A stretch of DNA of 27,021 bases from Akkermansiaceae bacterium UBA7331 (GTDB lineage Bacteria > Verrucomicrobiota > Verrucomicrobiia > Verrucomicrobiales > Akkermansiaceae): NCBI GenBank assembly GCA_002471255.1, contig DKPP01000002.1:1-27021 (forward strand), given 5' to 3'. Positions 1-9,281 of the stretch are shown piece by piece (position 1 is the first letter of the stretch; every line of letters begins with the position of its first letter). A model generated the notes under the pieces. It searched no databases. It was not told the origin of the DNA and worked only from the letters and a program-made list of their open reading frames with translations. Made by a program: the position numbers and the translations under genes.

Positions 1-3000
1 GCTCGCTCAATGACTGCTTGATTGCCGGTAGCCGGGATGGGGCTTTCTAATGAGAAGTATTCCCATTGAGCCGAAGCGTAGATGTTGCCTTTACCTTCTT
101 TTCTCTTAAACTCCAAATTATAGGTGCCGGATTTGAGTTGTTCCGGAGTTAACGTAATAGTGGAGTCATAATCAAAGATGGTGTCAGGTGTGGATGTGAT
201 GGTTTTTAGTAGTTTGCCATCCATATAAACATCGACGGACATAGTTTCCATGCCTTCTTTGGTTCGCAAGCAATAAGCGGATAAAGCGTTGATGACTTGC
301 CCCGTAGTGCGAGTGGATTCCCAGTAATTTCCGTAAGATCTATTTTCAGCTAACCATTTGGCTACGCGAACCATGATTTTTTCTTGTTCGCTGCCTTGAG
401 GTGCTGTTTGGACAAGTAGGTTGAGAAACTCGGCTTGAATGGTGATTTTATTGCAATCCCAATTCCACCAAGAAGGATCGGATATGTTAAGCCATGCTAA
501 TTGGGAAGCTTCATCTTGTTTGAGGTATTGCATGAACAATGGCATCAAATCGGCTACTTTTTGCTGTTTGCCTTCTTTGGCGTAGATGTTGGCTAATTTT
601 AACTGAGCCGAAATTGGCAATTTGAAGCGATCTCTCCATAAATACGATTCTAGCTCGCTACCTTGTTTATCTGCCTTATTTTCTAAAAGACTATAAATTA
701 ATACGTCCCAAGATGAGGCTTCTAACTGATATGGGCCGAACTTGTCACCGACTTTTTTACCCTTTTTAATGTATTGATCTCCTTTAACAAGCAATTTGAT
801 AGCCGTATTTGCCTGCTTTATCATGTAATTCTGAGCCCTATTTTTCATGCTTTGGATGGCTCCGTTGTTGTCGATCGGAGCTAAGGCTTCCAATACGTAA
901 GCAGTAATGAGCGGATTTGACTGTGCATCTCGTGAAAACCAGACCCAACCTCCATCATTCAGCTGTAGGTTTCTGAGGCGTCTGATGGCTTTGTTTAATT
1001 TATCATTGAGACTTTCTTGATTGAATACCGGATTCTTTTCCAGTTTTGTCAAGATTTGAGCATAATCGGCTATTCCACCACCTTGTTCGGCTGCGTGTTG
1101 CAATTGACTCAATACGGTCTGTGGTTTGTATCCTAGAGCTTCAAGTGTTTGGATGACTTGTAGGGTAGGAGCTACACGATTGGCCGTTTGTTCCGAGCAT
1201 TCATACGGGTAGTATGTTAAATAGGGGATGGCATCTACCATCATGAGTGCTAGAGTAGGTGATACTCCGACACTTAATGAGGTGGTTTCCTCTTTTCGTT
1301 CTTGTGGAATGTTTACTGTAATCGTGCCGGATTGATCTCCGGGGATCAAAATAGTGCTTTCTTGGTGGCAGACTCTTGCTCCATCTTCAAGGATAGGATA
1401 AGTGATTTCAACGGCATCACTATATTTTTGCCCCACAGCTTTCATGATCATGTTTGCCTCGCCTGCAGATTTAGCTTCCAGATTCCATGAAATGACTTGT
1501 TGTCCTTTTGCCGGTACTTCGATTTGCTGTGTCAGAGGGGAGCTTGTTGTTACATGCCCATTTTTCAACTCCAAGGACACATCAAGTTTCATGGCTTGAT
1601 TGGATTGATTACGCACTAGTGCCGAGCTAGTGACTAGATCGCCTTGTACAAGAAATCGCGGAGTATTAGGGTTAATCATCAGTTCTTTATTACATATGAA
1701 TGATGATACGGTTTGACCTACCTTGAGATCGGCTGTGCGTGCCCAAGCTATGATTTTCCATGTGGTTAAATTATCCGGTAATTTGATCGGGATGATAGCT
1801 TCTCCGTTGGCATCTGTTTTTAGATTGCCTACCCATTTGATGGAATCTTCAAACTTATCTCTTACCTTGAACTCTTGTGTTGATTTATCTGATCCTTCTT
1901 GTCCTTCATCAAAATAGTCATTGCTTGATTCGGACATGGCTAAGTAAGAAGTTGATGATAAAGCGCATGGAGCACTATTGCCCATCATTTTCCTTGTTTT
2001 AGATGCAAATCCGAAGCCATAATCCGCTCTATTGCTATATGTTGTATACCAAGTTTCTCGTTTTTGGAACGAGAGATACGGGAATGAATTTTTGGCACCC
2101 CATGTTTGTCGGAGAAGAGAAGGATTATTTTTAATACCAAAATAATCCAAAGCTTCATCATAGACGCTTAATGTGATTTCGGTATTTTTGACAGGCTCCC
2201 CTGATGGAAGTTTTACCTGTACGACGATATTACCTTCCGTACCCGGCTCGTAAGTTTGCTGATTAGATTTTGCTTCAATGACGACTGTCGTATTGGCTGG
2301 TGGAATAAGTACATTAGCGGTTTTTAGTGGAAGTGTCTCCCCGCTTAAATTATAAGCCGAGATATTGAAGTTTGGCCTATCTTGTTCTGTTGTTGGGATA
2401 CTTAGTATATAATTGCCATTCGTTGTTTGAATGATAGGGTTAGTCGCGTTTTTCCCGCCCTCACGGATTTGCAACCAAACATACCCAACCGGTTGAGTTG
2501 TCGTAACGAGTAGTTTAACGGTTTCTTGAGAAGAGTATGCCTTTTTATTGGTTAGAATTCGTGCTTCTTTGAATGGGTTTCGTAAATCGGAACCTGCTAT
2601 TAACAAGGTGTCGGATGATTGAGAAGCTTGACCTGCTTGATTTTTCCATTCACCGCGTAATTCATACTCACCTGCAAACTCAGGAGTAAAAGACCAATTG
2701 GCAACGCCTTGATCGTCACATTTAATGTCCCAACTTGTAAGAATATCTTCTTTATCATTTTGTTTGGCGACGAGGTAAAGAGTGCCTTGCACATTAGGAA
2801 TACGTGCCCCTGATGAGCTTGTTGCCTCCCATTTCGCCTGATAATCCTGACCTTGTTCTGCAAATTGAGTATTAGAAGAGTGAGATACGATAAATGGGAA
2901 TTTATCAACAGGGAAGCTTGATGTAGCTTCAATGGATTTCCCTGATGCATCAACAAAACTGGCATTTATTTCATAAGTCCATTTTTGATACCCATCACGA

Positions 3001-5645
3001 ATTTGTCCAAAAATGTTATTAGTAGGGGTGAATGTAAATGAAGCTTCTCCTTGATCATTTAAAGTTAATTCACCGGATTGAAGTGTCTGTGAATTGGAAT
3101 CATAAAGGTCATCATATGAAGAATCGTCAAACCAATCCCAACCAAAGCTAGGTCTCCACCAGTTAAAACTTTCTTTTAAAGAAAGGGTGTAATTAACTTT
3201 ACCATCGATTAATGGACCACCTGCGTAATAGGAAGCTGAAAAATCAATCGTGAAGGGTTTATTAAATTCAATATTCTTATCTTTGATGCTAATGTTGGCC
3301 TTGAAATCCGGTTTAACGAATTCTTCTACTTGTATAGATTGTATATGGTGAACTTCATCCTTCCACTTTGGATCATTTGTTTTTACTTCCAAGCTATATG
3401 AGCCTAACTCACCATTCTCAGGTAATTGGAGCGAAAAATCTACTGCGCCAAATTCATCTAAATAGTAAGGTTTTTTAGAGATTTTTATCCTATTCCCTCT
3501 TGGCGTAGATAAAAACAGATCAATAGGAATACCCGCCGTTATCGAGGCCTTGGGGTCATTTAACTGATATTGGGATACGACAACCTTGCCTTTAACTTCA
3601 CTACCTGCCTTATAGATAGGTTGATTTAGTAGGCAATAGGTAGAAACTTTACCTTGAGCCAAATAACGTGCATTCCATTCTTTACTAAATGGTGTTGGTG
3701 TATAACTTGTCCAATTAGCGGTAGGGGGGATACTTATTTTTTTATCCCCATAAGAAATCACGGCTCCAACGTAAATTAGATTTCTAGAATCTGCACTAAA
3801 CGGGTCTAAGGGTAATTTGAAAATTCCGTTTTCGTCACAGGAGATGCTAATGTTTTCTTTTGCATATCTTCCATTAATTCTTTTCCATATAGTGAAGGTT
3901 CCTGTAGCGTTTGTAATGGGCTTACCACTTACTTGATCATAGCAAATATAATCATAACCGGTTAAGGTTTGTTTAAAGCTGTAGGAGACAGGGTTGTATT
4001 GGATGACGGTGAGAGTATCTATAGGGCGCTCTTTTTGGTTAACAAGGTACAGGCCCGGTTCGGTAATTGGTACGGACATTTCACCGGAATACCAACGATA
4101 GCGTTGGTCTGTGTTATACTGAGCTTTGATCTCTGCTGTGACGGATAGATATTTTTGAACCCATTTTTTCTTTTCAATGAAAGCATCAATGATTTCATTG
4201 GCTCGATATTGGTCGATTTTCTTATTGAAGACCGAGACGCTTTTTAAGGATTGTAGCTCTCGTAATTGATCTTCTGTTATGGCATCCAAATCAAGCTTGG
4301 TAACCGTCCAAGTTTGATCGGGAGAGTTGTGATATTGGATGGGAATTTTAAACCCATCTTTGGGAATACTTGTGAAAATTTTATTAAAGATTTCACTATT
4401 AGTAACTTCGATATTGGGGGACGTGATCGCCTTATTCACATCCATCAGATACTCAATATCGTTACGTAACGGAATTTTTACAGAGTTTGCCAAGGCTTTT
4501 TTGATGACTTGTACTGCTTCTTCAAACTGAGATCGATTCCAAAGATCTTTTGCATATAGGTCGACTACCTCAACATTAGATGGGTCTTTAGCTAAAATTT
4601 GTCGATACGTTTCAAGATAGTTGTTAAGACCTTCCAATGGATAAACCACACCGACCTGCTTCTCCAAATCTACCCTTAACTCTTTTTGCGGGATGAAAAG
4701 ATATTCATTGGGCTTAAGTTGACTGCGCTGTGTGGTGATTTTGGTATCACGAAGAGGATGGCCTAACTCTGTTTGGTCGTATGTGAGTACCTGTGAGATG
4801 ATTTTTGCCCACAAAAGATCACATTGTTGGCTTTGGGTCGATGGATCTAGTTTTTTTGCCTCTTGAATAAGCCATAAAATGCGTTCACCATCATTTTTAG
4901 CTGTTTCCCATGAAGCCGGTGTCGAGTAGAGTACTAAGCTATTTGAATCCATCTTTGGTAGTTCTATGGATGGCATCGAAACATCAGGCGTAGGCAAAGC
5001 CGATATATTCGTTAGTTCGCTTAGGATATTATAGCTTCCATAATTGGAGAAAGAGTATTTAAAACGATCATTGCTATCAAGGCGAGCAGCTAGAGCATAG
5101 GCATATTGTGCCGCTTGCTGATTGTTTCCTTGATCAAGAGCCATAGAAAATGCTTTGTGGATATAATGTAATCCCGCAATGATGTCCGGATATTGATTAT
5201 AGATGGCGTTTTCAGACCAACGATATAGTCGCTGGTATTTACCATCAACTAATGAGTACTGGTAAGGGAGAGAGAAATAGGCCTGCCCGATTGCATAACA
5301 GTATTCTGCTGATTTTGGGAATTTTTTGAGCAGTTTGTCTTTGATGCTTTCAAAGTCCATTACTCCGCCTTGTCGATTTAGCAAGCGGAGAGCTGTTAGG
5401 TGGGCGGATAAGGTGAGTGATACATTACCGGATTTACCTTCTTCAAGCTCAGTGCCGGTTTCTTGAACGATTTTCTCGTAGCGACCTTCCTGAAAATCTT
5501 TTTTGAGCGAAGGAGACAAAGATTCCATATCCATACCCTCAATGGGACGAATAACAGGGAAATCGGCAATCATTGTAGCTTCGGCAGCTAAAGGAGCTAA
5601 AAAGCTAGAGCTAAGACATAATGAAGATAAAAGAGCGGTTCTCAT
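1..5645 (-). CDS. Bacterial alpha-2-macroglobulin, thioester type, C-terminus beyond window
   Basis: The reading frame is open from an ATG at 5645 to the left edge, giving about 1881 residues without a stop. Bacterial alpha-2-macroglobulins sit in the periplasm or outside and trap attacking proteases. Residues 1-22 look like a Sec signal peptide (MRTALLSSLCLSSSFLAPLA, then AEA). There is no lipobox, unlike E. coli YfhM. Residues about 25-450 are helical and repeat-like. An MG2-like stretch (NQPIYKAGSEVKGKVVV) lies near residue 670. The A2M signature (FEDSIKWVGNLKTD, then LPDNLTTWKIIAWA) is near 1260-1300. The thioester motif is E-C-S-E-Q, with Cys1483 and Gln1486 at 1188-1202, followed by an alpha-toroid (DGGWVWFSRDAQ near 1560). 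Glu replaces the usual Gly before the Cys. No Shine-Dalgarno sequence is seen. A terminator separates it from rplI, so it probably has its own promoter. No pbpC partner is visible. Family assignment is firm; the target protease is unknown. Confidence 0.9.
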   Translation of the reverse strand, partial: MRTALLSSLCLSSSFLAPLAAEATMIADFPVIRPIEGMDMESLSPSLKKDFQEGRYEKIVQETGTELEEGKSGNVSLTLSAHLTALRLLNRQGGVMDFESIKDKLLKKFPKSAEYCYAIGQAYFSLPYQYSLVDGKYQRLYRWSENAIYNQYPDIIAGLHYIHKAFSMALDQGNNQQAAQYAYALAARLDSNDRFKYSFSNYGSYNILSELTNISALPTPDVSMPSIELPKMDSNSLVLYSTPASWETAKNDGERILWLIQEAKKLDPSTQSQQCDLLWAKIISQVLTYDQTELGHPLRDTKITTQRSQLKPNEYLFIPQKELRVDLEKQVGVVYPLEGLNNYLETYRQILAKDPSNVEVVDLYAKDLWNRSQFEEAVQVIKKALANSVKIPLRNDIEYLMDVNKAITSPNIEVTNSEIFNKIFTSIPKDGFKIPIQYHNSPDQTWTVTKLDLDAITEDQLRELQSLKSVSVFNKKIDQYRANEIIDAFIEKKKWVQKYLSVTAEIKAQYNTDQRYRWYSGEMSVPITEPGLYLVNQKERPIDTLTVIQYNPVSYSFKQTLTGYDYICYDQVSGKPITNATGTFTIWKRINGRYAKENISISCDENGIFKLPLDPFSADSRNLIYVGAVISYGDKKISIPPTANWTSYTPTPFSKEWNARYLAQGKVSTYCLLNQPIYKAGSEVKGKVVVSQYQLNDPKASITAGIPIDLFLSTPRGNRIKISKKPYYLDEFGAVDFSLQLPENGELGSYSLEVKTNDPKWKDEVHHIQSIQVEEFVKPDFKANISIKDKNIEFNKPFTIDFSASYYAGGPLIDGKVNYTLSLKESFNWWRPSFGWDWFDDSSYDDLYDSNSQTLQSGELTLNDQGEASFTFTPTNNIFGQIRDGYQKWTYEINASFVDASGKSIEATSSFPVDKFPFIVSHSSNTQFAEQGQDYQAKWEATSSSGARIPNVQGTLYLVAKQNDKEDILTSWDIKCDDQGVANWSFTPEFAGEYELRGEWKNQAGQASQSSDTLLIAGSDLRNPFKEARILTNKKAYSSQETVKLLVTTTQPVGYVWLQIREGGKNATNPIIQTTNGNYILSIPTTEQDRPNFNISAYNLSGETLPLKTANVLIPPANTTVVIEAKSNQQTYEPGTEGNIVVQVKLPSGEPVKNTEITLSVYDEALDYFGIKNNPSLLRQTWGAKNSFPYLSFQKRETWYTTYSNRADYGFGFASKTRKMMGNSAPCALSSTSYLAMSESSNDYFDEGQEGSDKSTQEFKVRDKFEDSIKWVGNLKTDANGEAIIPIKLPDNLTTWKIIAWARTADLKVGQTVSSFICNKELMINPNTPRFLVQGDLVTSSALVRNQSNQAMKLDVSLELKNGHVTTSSPLTQQIEVPAKGQQVISWNLEAKSAGEANMIMKAVGQKYSDAVEITYPILEDGARVCHQESTILIPGDQSGTITVNIPQERKEETTSLSVGVSPTLALMMVDAIPYLTYYPYECSEQTANRVAPTLQVIQTLEALGYKPQTVLSQLQHAAEQGGGIADYAQILTKLEKNPVFNQESLNDKLNKAIRRLRNLQLNDGGWVWFSRDAQSNPLITAYVLEALAPIDNNGAIQSMKNRAQNYMIKQANTAIKLLVKGDQYIKKGKKVGDKFGPYQLEASSWDVLIYSLLENKADKQGSELESYLWRDRFKLPISAQLKLANIYAKEGKQQKVADLMPLFMQYLKQDEASQLAWLNISDPSWWNWDCNKITIQAEFLNLLVQTAPQGSEQEKIMVRVAKWLAENRSYGNYWESTRTTGQVINALSAYCLRTKEGMETMSVDVYMDGKLLKTITSTPDTIFDYDSTITLTPEQLKSGTYNLEFKRKEGKGNIYASAQWEYFSLESPIPATGNQAVIER

Positions 5646-5703
5646 AAGATACTTTTTCTATGCTATGCTGAAAACAAAATGAATCAAGTACCATTTATGA
5701 CCA

Positions 5704-5743
5704 CAAAAATAGCGAGCTCATTCAAAATGAATAAGCTCGCTAT
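5704..5743 (-). terminator. Rho-independent terminator of rplI
   Basis: The arms at 5709-5723 and 5729-5743 form a 15-bp stem around a 5-nt loop. The single non-Watson-Crick position is a G-U wobble only when read on the minus strand. An A-run at 5704-5708 gives a short U-tract on the minus-strand transcript. Both points assign it to rplI transcription, ending before the alpha-2-macroglobulin gene. Confidence 0.85.
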
Positions 5744-5768
5744 ATGAAAAAAAGATTACAAGAAATAA

Positions 5769-6224
5769 TTAAGCGATTTCCTTAACGGTAAGCTTAAGGG
5801 TAGCTGTAACTTGTGGGTGAACTTTGATGCTGACGGTGTGTTCGCCTTCGTGCTTGATTGGTTTTTCGAGCTCGATGCTACGACGCTCAACTTCGATTCC
5901 TTGAGCAACAAGTGCATCATGGATATTTTGGTTGGTGATTGCGCCGAATGTTTTGCCGCCTTGACCTGCTTCAAGAGTAAGTTCAAGTGTCAAACCGTCA
6001 ATCTTAGCTGCTACTTCCTTAGCTTCACCTAATTCTTCAGCTTCACGCTTAGCGCGGGTAGCTTGCAAATTGGCGATGAAACGGCGGTTGGATGCCGTTG
6101 CTTCGTGTGCTAAACCTTGGGGAATGAGATAGTTGCGGCCATAGCCAGCCTTAACAGTCACGATATCGGCTTCTGCGCCGAGACCTTCAATTTTTTTTGC
6201 GAGAATAACTTCCATCGTTGCCAT
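5769..6224 (-). CDS. rplI: 50S ribosomal protein L9
   Basis: This is a 151-residue protein, close to the usual 148-150 residues of L9. L9 binds 23S rRNA domain V near the L1 stalk. The N-terminal domain has the family hallmarks: MEVILAKKIEGLGAEADIVTVKAGYGRNYLIP in frame, with the conserved VKxGYxRNYLIP block at about residues 24-36. A long central helix follows (about 41-76), then the C-terminal domain ending VTATLKLTVKEIA. The listed start gives MATMEVIL. L9 usually begins at the equivalent of MEVIL, so the ATG at 6215 (148 aa) is an equally good start. Neither start has a Shine-Dalgarno sequence. The usual partners rpsF, ssb and rpsR are not adjacent here. It ends at a strong terminator. 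Confidence 0.97.
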   Translation of the reverse strand: MATMEVILAKKIEGLGAEADIVTVKAGYGRNYLIPQGLAHEATASNRRFIANLQATRAKREAEELGEAKEVAAKIDGLTLELTLEAGQGGKTFGAITNQNIHDALVAQGIEVERRSIELEKPIKHEGEHTVSIKVHPQVTATLKLTVKEIA

Positions 6225-6387
6225 GGCTAATAAAATGATTATTTGTGAGCGGTTGAATTAAGACTTATTTGAGTAAATGTCAAGACAAGAGCGTTAAAAA
6301 GTGCTTTTTTTGCCCTTTGATGACATGATTCACGACATTACGCTTGCTTCTGTGAGCCTAACTTTGTACTGAATGTGTGCACCACTT

Positions 6388-6407
6388 TATCATCATTTAG
6401 GATGATA
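6388..6407 (+). promoter_or_regulatory. Inverted repeat upstream of purH
   Basis: TATCATC (6388-6394) and GATGATA (6401-6407) are perfect complements around a 6-nt loop, 38 nt before the purH start. It could be an operator or a leader hairpin. No ZTP (pfl) or purine riboswitch consensus was recognised around it. A 7-bp AT-rich repeat can also arise by chance. Confidence 0.3.
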
Positions 6408-6445
6408 TCAAGTCAGGAGCACGTATTAGTGAAATAAAAAAGTTT

Positions 6446-7993
6446 ATGGCAATTCAACGAGCATTGATTTCCGTATCAGACAAGACCGGCCTTGAGGCAT
6501 TTGCCAAGGGTCTGCACGAGTTTGGTGTAGAGCTAATTTCCACAGGTGGAACCGCTGCATTTCTTAAGGATTTGGGCTTACCTGTTATTGAGATTTCAGA
6601 TTATACCGGTGAACCTGAGTTGTTTGAAGGTCGCCTTAAGACCTTGCATCCGATGGTGCATGGTGGTTTGTTGCATCGCCGTGACGATGAAGAGCATGTA
6701 AAACAAGCAAAAGAAAACGGCATCAAGCCGATTGATTTGGTTTGTGTGAACCTTTATCCTTTTGAAGAAACCGTTGCTAAGCCTGGCGTAACTTTGGAAG
6801 AAGCCATTGAGAAAATCGATATTGGCGGTCCATCCATGCTTCGTTCCGCTTCTAAGAACTATGCTTCCGTAACCGTGGTTTCCGATCCTGCCGATTACGA
6901 TCGCGTGCTCGACGAAATGCAGTCTCATAAGGGTGACACAACCCTCAAGACTCGTGAAAACCTCGCTGTGAAGGTGTTTATGCGTACATCTCAGTATGAT
7001 AACGCTATTTCCAATTTCCTTGGTCATCAGACTGAAGAAAGCACAGGTTCCAATTTCTCCATTTGCCTTCCTCTTTACCAAGAGCTTCGCTACGGTGACA
7101 ACCCACACCAAGAATCTAGCCTCTATGGTCACTTTGGTGATATTTTCCACCAAGTGCAAGGTAAGGAATTATCTTACACCAACGTTCTTGATATCGAAGG
7201 TGCTGCAGAATTGATTTCTCAATTCCGTCGTCCTACCGTTGGTATTTTGAAACACACCAATCCATGTGGCGTAGGTCAAGATGATGAAGATTTACGTTCC
7301 GCTTGGCAAAAAGCTTACGAAACCGATACTCAAGCTCCATTCGGCGGTGTGATCGTCATCAATCGTACCATGACCGAAAGCTTAGCTCGCGTGTTGAGTG
7401 CTATTTTCACTGACGTGATCATTGCTCCTGAATATGAAGCAGAAGCTCGTGCCATCCTTCAGAAGAAGAAAAATTGCCGCATCATCCGTATGGATACCGA
7501 AGCATGGGCTAAAGCTCGTCAAGAACCAATCATTCGCTCCGCTCCGGGTGGTTTGATGGTGATGAAGCGTGATACCGATGTAATGGGTCTCGATAATTTG
7601 GAAGCTAAGGTTGTGACTAAGCGTCCACCTACAGAAGAAGAATTGACTGCTATGCGCTTTAACTGGCGCGTGGTGAAGCAAGTACACTCTAACGCTATCG
7701 TATTTGGTGGCTCCGATCGTACCTTAGGTATTGGTGCCGGACAAATGAGCCGTGTTGACTCTGCCCGCATCGCTGTTTGGAAGGCCGGTCAAGCTGGTCT
7801 TAGCCTTAAGGGTAGCGTAGTTGCCTCTGATGCGATGTTCCCATTTGCTGACGGCTTGCAAGTGGCTATCGATGCAGGTGCTACCGCATGTATCCAACCT
7901 GGTGGATCTATCCGTGATGAAGAAGTGATCGCCGCAGCTGATGCTGCCGGTATCGCGATGGTATTTACCGGCCATCGTCATTTCTTACATTGA
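6446..7993 (+). CDS. purH: Bifunctional AICAR formyltransferase / IMP cyclohydrolase
   Basis: This 515-residue protein has the usual PurH length. It catalyses the last two steps of purine synthesis: AICAR plus 10-formyl-THF to FAICAR, then ring closure to IMP. It acts in the cytosol. The N-terminal cyclohydrolase domain (about 1-190) has the MGS-like fold signatures ISVSDKTGLEAFAKGL, STGGTAAFL, EGRLKTLHPMVHGGLL and VNLYPFEETV. The C-terminal transformylase domain (about 195-515) has LRYGDNPHQ, the catalytic Lys-His in LKHTNPCGVG, APFGGVIVIN, and the terminal SDAMFPFADG and QPGGSIRDEEV blocks. It is the first gene of a likely purH-pdxJ-acpS transcript. No Shine-Dalgarno sequence lies at normal spacing; an AGGAG at 6415-6419 is 26 nt away and too far to use. 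Confidence 0.98.
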   Translation: MAIQRALISVSDKTGLEAFAKGLHEFGVELISTGGTAAFLKDLGLPVIEISDYTGEPELFEGRLKTLHPMVHGGLLHRRDDEEHVKQAKENGIKPIDLVCVNLYPFEETVAKPGVTLEEAIEKIDIGGPSMLRSASKNYASVTVVSDPADYDRVLDEMQSHKGDTTLKTRENLAVKVFMRTSQYDNAISNFLGHQTEESTGSNFSICLPLYQELRYGDNPHQESSLYGHFGDIFHQVQGKELSYTNVLDIEGAAELISQFRRPTVGILKHTNPCGVGQDDEDLRSAWQKAYETDTQAPFGGVIVINRTMTESLARVLSAIFTDVIIAPEYEAEARAILQKKKNCRIIRMDTEAWAKARQEPIIRSAPGGLMVMKRDTDVMGLDNLEAKVVTKRPPTEEELTAMRFNWRVVKQVHSNAIVFGGSDRTLGIGAGQMSRVDSARIAVWKAGQAGLSLKGSVVASDAMFPFADGLQVAIDAGATACIQPGGSIRDEEVIAAADAAGIAMVFTGHRHFLH

Positions 7994-8034
7994 TCTTTGA
8001 ATAATCGGTTCAGTCCCGTTGTCTAAAAAACGTT

Positions 8035-8787
8035 ATGTTATTAGGTGTAAATATTGACCATGTAGCCACGCTTAGGCAGGCAAGATACGCTCAAATGCTT
8101 GATTCCGAAAATGCGGAACCAAGTGTGTTAGGTGCAGCTTTTGCCGCTCAGCGGGGCGGAGCCGATTCTATTACCATCCATGTGCGTGGCGATCGTCGCC
8201 ACATGCAGGATGCAGATGCTCGTTTAATTCGTAAAGAGGTGAAACTGCCTCTTAACTTAGAAATGGGTAATACTCCCGAAATGGTGGAGTTTGCCTTGTC
8301 TCTCAAGCCGGATTTTGTGTGCTTAGTGCCTGAGACTCGTGAAGAGATCACTACTGAAGGTGGTCTGGATGCCGTCTTGCATGAAGCGGAACTCAAGCCA
8401 ACGATTGAAGCTTTGAGTCAAGCCGGTATCAAAGTAAGCCTATTTATCGATCCTTGTGTAGCTCAAGTAGAAGCTGCGGCTCGTTTAAAAGCTCCGATGG
8501 TGGAATTGCACACCGGTGCTTTTGCCAATGCTACGGGCATGGACAAGCAAGTAGAGGTTGAGAAGTTGGTAGTCGCTGCGACGACAGCTCATCATTTGGG
8601 TATTCAAGTGAATGCCGGACATGGGATCAATTATCAAAATATCGAATTATTGCAATACGTGCCTCATTTGCATGAGCTCAATATTGGGCATACCATCATC
8701 TCAAAGGCTATTTTTGTCGGCTTGGAAGAGGCTGTCTCCGAGATGAAGCAATTGGTTGGTTCTTTGGTCACCAAACCTTTATTGTAA
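8035..8787 (+). CDS. pdxJ: Pyridoxine 5'-phosphate synthase
   Basis: This 250-residue protein matches PdxJ, which condenses 1-deoxyxylulose 5-phosphate with 3-amino-2-oxopropyl phosphate to form pyridoxine 5'-phosphate, in the DXP-dependent B6 route. It is a TIM barrel. Seen in sequence: the opening LGVNIDHVATLRQAR, the phosphate- and substrate-binding HVRGDRRHMQDAD, LPLNLEMGNTPEM, the catalytic Glu in CLVPETREEITTEGG, VELHTGAFA, the conserved NAGHGINYQN, and ELNIGHTIISKAIFVGL at the end. The length is slightly above E. coli PdxJ. It lies 41 nt after purH and 6 nt before acpS; pdxJ next to acpS is a common pairing in bacteria. There is no Shine-Dalgarno sequence before ATG 8035. Confidence 0.98.
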   Translation: MLLGVNIDHVATLRQARYAQMLDSENAEPSVLGAAFAAQRGGADSITIHVRGDRRHMQDADARLIRKEVKLPLNLEMGNTPEMVEFALSLKPDFVCLVPETREEITTEGGLDAVLHEAELKPTIEALSQAGIKVSLFIDPCVAQVEAAARLKAPMVELHTGAFANATGMDKQVEVEKLVVAATTAHHLGIQVNAGHGINYQNIELLQYVPHLHELNIGHTIISKAIFVGLEEAVSEMKQLVGSLVTKPLL

Positions 8788-8793
8788 TCAATC

Positions 8794-9183
8794 ATGTCTC
8801 CACTCTCTGTTTTAGGGCTTGGGATGGATCTTGTCGATCAAGATCGCATTGCTAAAAGTTACGAACAGTTTGGCGAGAAGTTTGCATTGAAAATTTGTAC
8901 TCAGCAGGAATGGGATTATTGCCGTGGGCAGTCTAACCCCATTCCTTCTTTATCTGCCCGTTTTGCGGCAAAAGAAGCCGTCTCAAAGGCGCTTGGCGTC
9001 GGTATCGGTAGTGATTGTGAACTTCATGATATCGAAGTAGTGTTGGATGAAAGGCGAGCTCCATTTTTAATTCTGACCGGTGCTGCATTGCATACCTCAC
9101 AGGCAAAAGGTATCTCCTCATGGATGATTACCTTAACTCATTCCCGTCATGCGGCCTCTGCCGTAGTTATAGCCTTAGGGTAA
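8794..9183 (+). CDS. acpS: Holo-[acyl-carrier-protein] synthase
   Basis: This 129-residue protein is typical of AcpS, which moves 4'-phosphopantetheine from CoA to the serine of apo-ACP and so activates fatty acid synthesis. The two Mg-binding motifs are present: GLGMDLVDQDRI near residues 8-19, with the metal-ligand Asp, and ARFAAKEAVSKALG near residues 55-68, with the metal-ligand Glu. The C-terminal SWMITLTHSRHAASAVVIA is also standard. The start follows the pdxJ stop by 6 nt, so the two genes are very probably cotranscribed and may be translationally coupled. No Shine-Dalgarno sequence is visible. No convincing terminator hairpin is seen in the 98 nt after the gene, only AT-rich sequence. 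Confidence 0.97.
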   Translation: MSPLSVLGLGMDLVDQDRIAKSYEQFGEKFALKICTQQEWDYCRGQSNPIPSLSARFAAKEAVSKALGVGIGSDCELHDIEVVLDERRAPFLILTGAALHTSQAKGISSWMITLTHSRHAASAVVIALG

Positions 9184-9281
9184 TTAAATTATTTATATTC
9201 CTAGTTCAGTGCTAAGAATGATGATTTTTAAGTTTATTTTTTATTTAGCCTGATTAGTATAGGCTCTTGATCAATTAAACT

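Noticed and set aside
2600..2965. A 121-codon minus-strand frame.
   Set aside because: It is an alternative frame within the alpha-2-macroglobulin gene, with low-complexity hydrophobic content and no recognisable family.
6225..6445. Looked for a ZTP or purine riboswitch before purH.
   Set aside because: None of the conserved core sequences was found; only a small 7-bp inverted repeat is present.
6596..7159. A 187-codon open frame on the minus strand inside purH.
   Set aside because: It lies wholly antisense to a highly conserved gene and has no family features; it is a shadow frame.
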